Origin: Ornithodoros turicata
Lineage: Eukaryota; Arthropoda; Arachnida; Ixodida; Argasidae
Direction: 5' to 3'
Assembly (NCBI RefSeq): GCF_037126465.1
Contig: NW_026999351.1
Span: 1,674,001 to 1,738,000, forward strand
Length of the DNA stretch: 64,000 nt
Below, one piece after another: positions 44,401 to 51,357 of the stretch. The position numbers and the translations under genes are program-made. Within the stretch, counting starts at the first letter, position 1. Each line of letters opens with the position of its first letter. Below the pieces are notes generated by a model. The model saw only the letters and a program-made list of their open reading frames with translations, searched no databases and was not told where the DNA came from.

Positions 44401-44818
44401 TTTCTGTAGTAAAAAAATCGACCTTTCTTCGCTTCTTCAGGGATTTTACTGACCGACCCACCCTCTTACGTTTGCTTTTATTGTTGACAGATTGTTTTCT
44501 TTTCCTTCCTTTTCCTCTGAGCCTCTGAAGCAACTCGTCACGTGTTGAATGGATTGTACGACCAACTCCTTTCCTTAGAGCTTCTCTAAACGTTGATCCC
44601 TGCTTAACTTCTTCTGCTATGTGTCGTCCAGTGTCGAGGAGCTTTCGACCCACGTAGGGAGCTACCTTCTTCGTTAGTATAGGTATAAACTGCTGCACTA
44701 AATCAGAGAAATAACCAGATCCGACTTGATAAAGAGGAGCTGAATAATGTGGCAGTGGTTGATCACGTTTGCCCGTACCATAATGTGCTATGCAACAGGG
44801 TGCCTGTGTTATATACAT
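44393..44818 (-). CDS. Basic virion core-like protein
   Basis: It encodes 141 residues. The middle (GSGYFSDLVQQFIPILTKKV and RKLLDTGRHIAEEVKQG) matches the pattern common to small core proteins of Polintons and adintoviruses, reminiscent of adenovirus pX/pVI-like components. The C-terminal 45 residues are extremely basic with repeated KRKR-type runs, suited for DNA condensation and nuclear entry. It overlaps the penton-like gene by 10 bp and the capsid gene by 8 bp, indicating a common transcript. Confidence 0.8.
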   Translation of the reverse strand: MYITQAPCCIAHYGTGKRDQPLPHYSAPLYQVGSGYFSDLVQQFIPILTKKVAPYVGRKLLDTGRHIAEEVKQGSTFREALRKGVGRTIHSTRDELLQRLRGKGRKRKQSVNNKSKRKRVGRSVKSLKKRRKVDFFTTENV

Positions 44819-45858
44819 TTTCGAAAATGCAGTGTCACTCCAACACGTCCTGAGCCGGCAATGAATGGAATGAAATCACCTATCTCGTTTGCCAGTTCGA
44901 TTTGAATGGTGGTCAGTTCTTTTGCTATCACATATTTATAGTAAAGATTAGTGAAAGAATATGAAATCACTTCATTCCGACTCTGCACCCTGAAAGGGAG
45001 TAAACGGAGAAGAGGTGCCGTGATATCACCGACAGCTTCATTCTCGATGATGTCACTGTAAATAAATATATAATTTTGTGCTGGAAAAAGACAGACATCC
45101 CGCTGGGCTACAGCAAAACTTGAGAAGGTTGTCCTTTTTCCGAATCCAAGCATCAGAGCCAAATATGGATGAAATGTGACATAACCCTCGCTACGACCTT
45201 CCAGCTGACAAACTCCATTGTATGGATTATAAAACAAAACACGTGCACTTTCTGGTAGCCCTAGCTTTGTTCGGTATGCATGATTTATTGCATCAACTAG
45301 GTCCTTTCCCGACTCGTAATACCCTTCTGGAATTTCATATTTTGTTGTACATGAGCGGTACGTGATTAAAGTAATTTTTTCTTCTGTATCCTCTTGATAC
45401 TTCAATACTTTTACTGGTTGACCTTCATCCACTTCCGAACATCCAATAATCTTTTCAGGAAAACCAAGCTTGGCAGAGAGGGCTAGGCTCAACTCAAGTC
45501 CGGTATTGAGTGGCAGTTGTAGCTCATAATGTCCAGTGACACGTAGAATCCTTGCTTGGCTTTTTAAATGTTTCGTTAGGAATTGTCGAATTGGTAAGAT
45601 AATGTTTTCTCCTGCGCGAAACTTAATTTGCTCTGTTGTGAGTGTAGGAGCAAAGAGACTAGTTTCAGATATAGCGTTAACAGTGTCCGTGACGTTCTTA
45701 ATTGCAAACGGGACATTCACCTCTGTCAGGGCAACTTCCCACTTCCCATCTAAGTGCACGGGATGAGCAAGTTTAACTCTGAACTTACTCATCGTGTTAT
45801 TAGGAAATACATCGGTGGAAGCGTTTGAGAGTAAATTGATGTAGAACTGGTCTGCCAT
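44809..45858 (-). CDS. Penton-like minor capsid candidate
   Basis: It encodes 349 residues. The N-terminus (MADQFYINLLSNAS, VFPNNTMSKFRVKLAHPVHL, GKWEVALTEVNVPF) is a pattern recurrent in Polinton proteins encoded next to the capsid gene. The remainder is beta-rich and contains AYRTKLGLPESARV and ALMLGFGKRTTF, usual in this family. It is the best candidate for the vertex (penton) protein, although the jelly roll itself cannot be confirmed by reading. It is the first gene downstream of the right TIR promoter. Its first 13 codons and leader lie inside the TIR and are therefore present in both ends of the element. Confidence 0.75.
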   Translation of the reverse strand: MADQFYINLLSNASTDVFPNNTMSKFRVKLAHPVHLDGKWEVALTEVNVPFAIKNVTDTVNAISETSLFAPTLTTEQIKFRAGENIILPIRQFLTKHLKSQARILRVTGHYELQLPLNTGLELSLALSAKLGFPEKIIGCSEVDEGQPVKVLKYQEDTEEKITLITYRSCTTKYEIPEGYYESGKDLVDAINHAYRTKLGLPESARVLFYNPYNGVCQLEGRSEGYVTFHPYLALMLGFGKRTTFSSFAVAQRDVCLFPAQNYIFIYSDIIENEAVGDITAPLLRLLPFRVQSRNEVISYSFTNLYYKYVIAKELTTIQIELANEIGDFIPFIAGSGRVGVTLHFRKCI

Positions 45859-46653
45859 TTTTTATTGTTCTGACTAATCTCCGTTTGCATGCACCGTTTT
45901 TATAAGACTGAGGCGCATGCCCAGTCTTAGTTATTTACATAGTAGGTGTGCATGCAAACTAATTATAATAAGAAGCGCGTGTTGCGCGTGCGAGGGACTT
46001 GCTGGAGGCTGGCTTACGATATGGGGGCTGGTGCCCACGTGGTTAATTCCTCAGATGACACAGTGAGGTCGGTATCACTCTGACGTGGTTTACTTCAACA
46101 CAGTAGGGCGTGCACCTAATTATTGTTCTGATTAATCTCCGTTTGCATGCACCGTCTTTATAAGACTGAGGCGCGTGCCCAGTCTTAGTTATTTACATAG
46201 TAGGTGTGCATGCAAACTAATTATAATAAGAAGCGCGTGTTGCGCGTGCGAGGGACTTGCTGGAGGCTGGCTTATGATATGGGGGCTGGTGCCCACGTGG
46301 TTAATTCCTCAGATGACACAGTGAGGTCGGTATCACTCTGACGTGGTTTACTCCAACACAGTAGGGCGTGCACCTAATTATAATATTAAGAAAGGCATGT
46401 GGCAGGGATGGCTTACCAGATAGAGTCGTGAAAGTGGGCTGGTGCCCACGTGGTTAATTCCTCAGATGATACAGTGAGGTCGGTATCTGTGGGCTGGCGC
46501 TCACGAGGTTTAGCCCTAATTAACATTCGCAAGAGCGGGATGGGGCGGGGACGGGGGCGGTCTTGTTTGTTGATGCTAAATACGCTAGCTAGCGTATCTA
46601 GCAATTGTTTTGCTAGATAGGCATTGCTAGGTGGGCTACATTTCTAGACTACT
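45821..46653 (-). repeat. Polinton right terminal inverted repeat (833 bp)
   Basis: It is the reverse complement of 29,359-30,191, ending in CT at 46,653. It contains two 258-bp direct units (45,864-46,121 and 46,122-46,379) with two inward promoters and the beginning of the penton-like gene. Confidence 0.95.
45862..45960 (-). promoter_or_regulatory. Right TIR promoter for the virion gene cluster
   Basis: On the minus strand, TATAAAAACGG begins at 45,904, TCAGA lies about 30 bases later at 45,871 and the penton-like ATG is at 45,858. The nested inverted repeats (GTTTGCATGCAC with GTGCATGCAAAC; TAAGACTG with CAGTCTTA) surround the TATA box as in the left copy. The outer 258-bp unit has a slightly altered box (TATAAAGACGG, near 46,162). 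Confidence 0.75.
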
Positions 46654-46659
46654 TAGTTA
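46654..46659. repeat. Polinton target-site duplication, right (TAGTTA)
   Basis: Identical to 29,353-29,358, immediately outside the terminal CT of the element. Confidence 0.93.
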
Positions 46660-47142
46660 CATACATCATTGTACTTGTTACAAAGTTGTTGTTGTGTTTC
46701 GTTGTAAAAAACTGTTTTCTCAACGCAATGCGGGCGACAAGAATACGTATCCGTAACGCATGCATTGCCTTCAGCAAAGATATTTCAACTTTGAACTCCA
46801 ATTGGCCATGCAATGGGAGCACGAACTGCTTCTTGAATAGGTTCATTGATTTTCAGTCCAATGTGTGGCAAAAGCACAACTGATCGAAAATTTGATCCAA
46901 TTGAAAATTTTCTAATTGGACCCTTTACTTTTTTTCGACTGGGACGATTATCCGAACTGTACTACCAGCATGCTCTGGTATGATGCACCTCCTTAATTTC
47001 ATCACAAGGAATATAGCGTTTTTGAAACACAGCTGTTACACCCTTGTCTTGTGGCTTACACAGTGCGACTTCCGGTATACACTTCCTTAAAACTTTTCTT
47101 TTTTGGCAAGGTAAGACGTCCTGTAATAATGCGGTTCCCAAT
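46660..47142. other. Intron 5, no gene
   Basis: The stretch has no recognised coding feature. It contains a weak inverted repeat (CTTGAATAGGTTCATTGATTT and ATTGGACCC-like text) that I could not classify. Confidence 0.4.
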
Positions 47143-47211
47143 GTTTCGCTCTACTTGGAGTTCGTCAGCCTGGCGCTGCGCCAGGCTAACGAGCTCCAAG
47201 TAGAGCGAAAC
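47143..47211. repeat. 69-bp near-perfect palindrome
   Basis: GTTTCGCTCTACTTGGAG at 47,143 is complementary to CTCCAAGTAGAGCGAAAC ending at 47,211. The inner part AGCCTGGCGC/TGCGCCAGGCT also pairs, with only a few mismatches. It leads into a degraded copy (47,235-47,290) of the A segment found in the neighbouring foldback. Confidence 0.85.
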
Positions 47212-47292
47212 AGCTGTCCCTGGCTGGGAGTGCACGATCAAATTGTAAACATATGCTCAACGTGCAGCTACAGAGCTTCGGCTATTTTTTTG

Positions 47293-47331
<39 letters not shown>

Positions 47332-47418
47332 GTGAAAAAAAATAGCATAGGCTCTTTGGCTGCACGTTGAACATATGTTTATAAGTCCCAAACGTCGCCA
47401 CACCAGCATTGGACAGCT

Positions 47419-47445
47419 GTTTCGGCCTTATTGGGCCTTCATCAG
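47419..47445 (-). ncRNA. Hammerhead ribozyme core (left arm)
   Basis: On the minus strand CTGATGA is followed by stem II GGCC/GGCC with a CAATAA loop and then GAAAC. All conserved bases of the catalytic core are present. The continuation CAGCTGTCC can form stem III with GGACAGCTG copies nearby. Confidence 0.65.
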
Positions 47446-47915
47446 CAATGCGTAGGTGGGCGGCGTTTGAGCGAGTGGCGTCGGAAGGTCACGTGGAACG
47501 TGATGTCCTCCCGTCAGGGTGAGAAACTCACCTCTGAAAGCCCAGTGCGAAGCCAGTAAAGTATTAAGTGAAAAAAAAATAGCATAGGCTCTTTGGCTGC
47601 ACGTTGAACATATGTTTATAAGTCCCAAACGTCGCCACACCAGCATTGGACAGCTGTTGGACAGACGAGGATTGGACAGGAGGATTGGACAGACGACGCC
47701 ACAACAGCTGTCCAATGCTGGTGTGGCGACGTTTGGGACTTATAAACATATGTTCAACGTGCAGCCAAAGAGCCTATGCTATTTTTTTTTCACTTAATAC
47801 TTTACTGGCTTCGCACTGGGCTTTCAGAGGTGAGTTTCTCACCCTGACGGGAGGACATCACGTTCCACGTGACCTTCCGACGCCACTCGCTCAAACGCCG
47901 CCCACCTACGCATTG

Positions 47916-47942
47916 CTGATGAAGGCCCAATAAGGCCGAAAC
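47916..47942 (+). ncRNA. Hammerhead ribozyme core (right arm)
   Basis: CTGATGA (47,916-47,922), stem II GGCC/GGCC, and GAAAC (47,938-47,942) form a complete core identical to the left arm in reverse. A GGACAGCTGTT segment at about 47,651 could supply the cleavage strand, with U-U at the NUH position. Confidence 0.65.
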
Positions 47943-47999
47943 AGCTGTCCAATGCTGGTGTGGCGACGTTTGGGACTTATAAACATATATATATGTTTA

Positions 48000-48320
48000 T
48001 AAGTGAAATAATAAGACTTGGACTACAGATTACAGGAACGTTAACAAAAACTAATTTATTTAATGGGCAATTTAACACATAGATTAAAAAAAGAATGGTC
48101 GACGTTTCGACAGACAAAAAGTCCTCTCTCTCTCTTCTGTCCTGACTCTTTTTGTCTCTTTTGTCTCTTTTAGTCTCTTTTTGTCCTGATGAAGACAGTG
48201 CCACTGTCGAAACGTCGACCATTCTTTTTTTTAATCTATGTGTCACATTGCCCATTAAATAAATTAGTTTTTGTTAACGTTCCTGTAATCTGTAGTCTAA
48301 GTCTTATTATTTCACTTTTA
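48000..48320. repeat. Second foldback with hammerhead core
   Basis: The left arm (48,003-48,112; GAAATAATAAGACTTGGACT to GGTCGACGTTTCGACAG) is the reverse complement of the right arm (48,205-48,315), with a pyrimidine-rich spacer of about 90 bp. Only the right arm extends to the CTGATGA element. The sequence differs from the neighbouring foldback, so this is another subfamily. Confidence 0.8.
48186..48213 (+). ncRNA. Hammerhead ribozyme core
   Basis: CTGATGA (48,186-48,192), a 7-bp stem II GACAGTG/CACTGTC with a single-base loop, and GAAAC (48,209-48,213) are followed by GTCGACC, which pairs with GGTCGAC at 48,097-48,103 as stem III. The base after that strand gives GTT as a possible NUH site. 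CTTTTTGTC before the core pairs with GACAAAAAG at 48,113, but six extra bases separate it from the site, so cleavage in this exact copy is uncertain. Confidence 0.7.
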
Positions 48321-48517
48321 TTCAACTTCATAGCCGTCTGATATATTAACCTATTTGTTCTATATATATATATATGCAATACGCCACAAAATTTAGGTTC
48401 GAACGACCAGGATGTTGAATATAGATAGGGGAGAAAAGACACCAGAGACTGAAGTAGGGAGTAGGGGAAAGTTATTTATTAAGCTGGCATTTAAACTAAT
48501 GGTCTGGGGAACTCTAC

Positions 48518-48546
48518 GTCTCGGCGGAAGCTCCGCCTTCTTCGGG
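48518..48546 (-). ncRNA. Hammerhead-like motif in Penelope copy 1 3' region (degenerate)
   Basis: On the minus strand CCGAAGA, stem II GGCGGA/TCCGCC and GAGAC are in hammerhead order. The canonical CTGATGA has C for U4, and GAAA has become GAGA, so this copy is probably inactive. Confidence 0.45.
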
Positions 48547-48820
48547 ACTGAGAGGAAAATCTCTGCACAAGGTCTTTTAAAAGGTTACAAAAGTGTCGTC
48601 ACAGTTGGTACAATTCCACTGCGAGGCAGTCGTTAGTGAGTCATGTTCTGGAAGATTCCGGAAGGTTCCTGGGTCATCGGCCGGGGAGATTACGTGTCAG
48701 AGCCTTGGGTCGCGCTCGTTGAAAACCTGTTGTCCGGGGTGTTCTTAGAGTCATTGTGTCCAGCTGTAAAGAAAAGAAGAAAAGAGGCAGCGGGCACTCC
48801 GAGGACATACAGAAAAAAAG

Positions 48821-51055
48821 TTATCCGGATATGCTTCTTACAGTTGATAGCACTCCTTTATCCTCATTTATTAGAGATTGGAATTTGTAGATCAAGTACG
48901 ATTCGCGTTGCTCTCTGCAGCGATCGGATGTGAAATTTGACTCTAAAATAAAAAGTGCGACGTTATTAATGGAATGACCGGGTCGACTAAAATGGCGAGA
49001 AACCGGGAGGCTACCTTTTTTCGAAACATCTGATCGGTGGTTATTGAATCGAATCCTAAATGAATTTTTACTTTGACCTACATATTGCGCGGAGCATGTT
49101 GTACATTGAATGATATAAATAATGTTACTGGAGTTACAGTCAAAGTCGCCATTGATTTTAAGGGAGAAGTTGGAGTTTGTACTCTTGACCGCTGCCGTGC
49201 TTTGCATTGATTTGCATATTTGGCATCTTTTACCATTGCATGGATGGCATCCCGCCGTAGGTGTTAATGGTTTGGGAACTTTGGAGTTGACTAGTCTATC
49301 TTGGAGGTTGCGGGCACGTCTGTCGGTAACCCGTGGCTTCTCGGCAAATATTTGTCGTGTCCGTTCAGATTGCAGAAGGATGCTATGTTGGCGGTGGAGG
49401 ATACTGTTTATATTACCCGCGCCTGCACCAAAGGTAAGAACAAGGTTTACGCGATCGCCCTTGGGTTCGTCGTTGCGTTTACCGAATAAGTTCCTCCGGT
49501 CTGCTTGTCGTGCTTTGGACAGGGCGTCTCTTACTAGACTGGGTGGAAAATTACGATTAACGAAGGTCTGCTCTAATTCCGCGGGGTTTTTGTTTAGAAC
49601 ATCGTCGTCCGAGCAGATCCTCTTGTATCGGAGTGCCTGGCTATAAGGAATGGCGAGTTTAGTATGGCGCGGGTGGCAACTGTTAAAGGAAAGATACTGC
49701 TGAGCATCAGTTTGCTTTCGGTACAGGTCAGTGGGAAAACCCTTCTCGGTTAAGGTTACTTTTACATCTAGGAAATTAACAGTCGTTGCCGAGAAGGAGT
49801 GGGTGAACTTCATTGCGGGGTGTACCAGGTTGAAATCGCGAATGAATCCTTTGAGATCTTCTTCGGAGTGTGGCCAAAGCATGAATATGTCGTCCAAGAA
49901 ACGTTTGTATAGACTAGGTTTTTTGTCGCGCACGGCTAGAAAATTTTCCTCTAGTGCACCCATGAAAATATTTGCGTACGTTGGTGCCATCTTGGTTCCC
50001 ATAGCTGTGCCATTTATTTGTAGATAGTGGCGGCCGTCAAATTCGAAGTTATTATTTTTGAGGATCAAGTTGAGTAGAGTTGGTAATACAGATGGGTCAA
50101 CCGCGCGATCGGAGTACTTCAGATACGCCGCCTCCGCTGCTAGCACGCCATCCTCATGTGGGATGTTAGTGTAAAGGGAGGTAACGTCTAGCGTTACAAG
50201 CAAGCTTGCATTGGGTGGTTCACATTTGCTAAGTATTTCGAGGAAATGGTTGGTGTCCTTAATATATGAGGGTAATCGGGGAGGTATATCTTTATGGAGG
50301 TGGTCAACGAAGCTAGAAATTTTCTCCGTGGCGGTGCCGATTGAGGAAACTATAGGTCGCCCTGGGTTTCCTGGTTTATGGATTTTCGGTAACATGTAGA
50401 ACCTGCCTGGTTTAGGGTTTTGGGGGGCTAGAAATTCATATAGGCAGGAGTCGATTATTTCACGCGCTTTTAGGGATTTTAGGGTTTTGGTGATTTCGGC
50501 AGCTATCTTATCTGTTTTATCACTGTCAAGCGGCTCATAGAACGTGTTACAGCCCAGTTGTCGGAAGCCCTCGTTAAGGTAGTCCTGTTTGTCCATCACT
50601 ACGATTGCCCCTCCCTTGACTGCCCTTTTGATAATGATATCGCCACAGTTCTGTAAGTCGGAGAGGATGCGCTGCTCAGCTGCTGTTAAATTTGGTTTAG
50701 TTTTGCGGTTAGATGAATTGTTGTATGCGTCAAGTACATCCCTTTGAACAGCCTTGATGTACATATCCAGGGCTTTGTCGCGGTTGGCATCGGGTGTGAA
50801 ATCAGAAGTTGGTTTAAAGGGATTCGGATTGGAGTAAGGTTTGTCGAAAAGATATTCTTTTAGGCGCATACGTCTTGCGAAATTCTCAAAGTCAAGATGG
50901 AGTTGGTATTCATTTAGTTTAGCGTTGTTGGGGCAGAATGACAGACCCCGATTCAGAAGTGAGAATTCTGAGTCGGTGAGGGTGCGGGATGACAAGTTCA
51001 CAACGTTTTGTGATACAGTTACACGTTGTTGGACGGAAGAGGCCGCACCGTCCAA
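48821..51055 (-). CDS. Penelope reverse transcriptase with GIY-YIG endonuclease, copy 1
   Basis: The frame is 744 codons from a TTG and is open a further 23 codons upstream to an in-frame TAA, with no ATG in that extension. The reverse transcriptase has LPKIHKPGNPGRPIVSS (about 222), VTLDVTSLYTNIP (about 287), NGTAMGTKMAPTYANIF (about 348) and the catalytic FLDD (about 386-389). A zinc-binding CHPCNGKRCQIC (about 605) is followed by the GIY-YIG domain (IIYIIQCTTCSAQYVGQS, about 645, with R and N-x-H-R downstream). This is the full canonical Penelope order. A second frame (to 51,280) overlaps the N-terminus, suggesting the 5' end is rearranged. All catalytic residues seem intact. Confidence 0.9.
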   Translation of the reverse strand: MDGAASSVQQRVTVSQNVVNLSSRTLTDSEFSLLNRGLSFCPNNAKLNEYQLHLDFENFARRMRLKEYLFDKPYSNPNPFKPTSDFTPDANRDKALDMYIKAVQRDVLDAYNNSSNRKTKPNLTAAEQRILSDLQNCGDIIIKRAVKGGAIVVMDKQDYLNEGFRQLGCNTFYEPLDSDKTDKIAAEITKTLKSLKAREIIDSCLYEFLAPQNPKPGRFYMLPKIHKPGNPGRPIVSSIGTATEKISSFVDHLHKDIPPRLPSYIKDTNHFLEILSKCEPPNASLLVTLDVTSLYTNIPHEDGVLAAEAAYLKYSDRAVDPSVLPTLLNLILKNNNFEFDGRHYLQINGTAMGTKMAPTYANIFMGALEENFLAVRDKKPSLYKRFLDDIFMLWPHSEEDLKGFIRDFNLVHPAMKFTHSFSATTVNFLDVKVTLTEKGFPTDLYRKQTDAQQYLSFNSCHPRHTKLAIPYSQALRYKRICSDDDVLNKNPAELEQTFVNRNFPPSLVRDALSKARQADRRNLFGKRNDEPKGDRVNLVLTFGAGAGNINSILHRQHSILLQSERTRQIFAEKPRVTDRRARNLQDRLVNSKVPKPLTPTAGCHPCNGKRCQICKSMQSTAAVKSTNSNFSLKINGDFDCNSSNIIYIIQCTTCSAQYVGQSKNSFRIRFNNHRSDVSKKGSLPVSRHFSRPGHSINNVALFILESNFTSDRCREQRESYLIYKFQSLINEDKGVLSTVRSISG

Positions 51056-51252
51056 TTCACCATCATGATCACGTTGAAGTGGGCAGTAATAATTGTGTAG
51101 AGGTGACCGGGTGTTTATTTACCGAGATACTTTCTGGAGGCGTTTCATTATTATCAGCTAAAATAGGTGAGCAGACTCCGTCCCTGGCAAGTTTTTTGTG
51201 TTTAGTTCTCGATACGAGCTGTTCACGGGACCTGCAAAATTTTGACAATTCT

Positions 51253-51300
51253 TCTTGATGGGCGTCGGATAATGTCACGACATTATCCGACGCCCATCGG
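51253..51300. repeat. Palindrome at the head-to-head Penelope junction
   Basis: GATGGGCGTCGGATAATG and its perfect reverse complement CATTATCCGACGCCCATC are separated by TCACGA, giving an 18-bp stem and 6-base loop. Both Penelope copies read outward from here. Confidence 0.9.
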
Positions 51301-51357
51301 GGTCTGTCATTCTGCCCCAAAAACGCTAAACTAAATGAATACCAACTCCATCTTGAC

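Larger units (their letters stand above)
29359..46653. mobile_element. Polinton/Maverick, 17,295 bp, near-complete
   Basis: The element starts with AG and ends with CT, has 833-bp terminal inverted repeats and is flanked by the perfect 6-bp duplication TAGTTA. It encodes integrase, type B DNA polymerase, packaging ATPase, adenain-like protease, a double jelly-roll capsid protein, a penton-like protein and several small conserved proteins. These are the defining Polinton set, related to adintoviruses. It sits in intron 5 of the host metalloprotease gene. Only the capsid gene is visibly broken. Replication is expected to be protein-primed by its polymerase, and integration is by the rve integrase. 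The intact duplication and near-identical repeats suggest a fairly recent insertion. Confidence 0.95.
47331..47990. repeat. Penelope-LTR-like A-B-A foldback carrying hammerhead cores
   Basis: Segment A (about 90 bp, with CATAGGCTCTTTGGCTGCAC and GACGTTTGGGACTTATAAAC in its two orientations) and segment B (about 150 bp) are arranged A'-B'-A'-spacer-A-B-A. The left half (47,331-47,655) is the reverse complement of the right half (47,703-47,985). Each B/A border contains a hammerhead-like core. Direct A-B-A dimers separated by hammerheads are the hallmark of Penelope terminal repeats and of retrozymes. No protein is encoded; the frames seen here are mirror images. Confidence 0.75.
48400..51290 (-). 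mobile_element. Penelope-like element, copy 1
   Basis: It includes a minus-strand ORF (48,821-51,055) and a 3' region down to about 48,410 that matches the 3' region of copy 2, including a hammerhead-like core at 48,518-48,546. Copies 1 and 2 are almost identical and lie head to head around 51,270. No long terminal repeat beyond this shared 3' region is visible. Confidence 0.88.

Noticed and set aside
46413..46604. 63-codon ORF in the Polinton TIRs (also at 29,408-29,599)
   Set aside because: It lies in the terminal repeat across the palindrome and repeats. It has proline/arginine-rich content, no known homologue recognised, and its two copies read inward from the very tip.
47428..47933. 95- and 61-codon ORF pairs in the foldback
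   Set aside because: They are exact mirror images in the two arms of an inverted repeat with a ribozyme core, so they are by-products of the structure rather than genes.
49122..49646. 174-codon ORF antisense to the Penelope ORF (and its mirror at 52,602-53,126)
   Set aside because: It is the shadow of a conserved coding region, and both copies arise from the same antisense frame.
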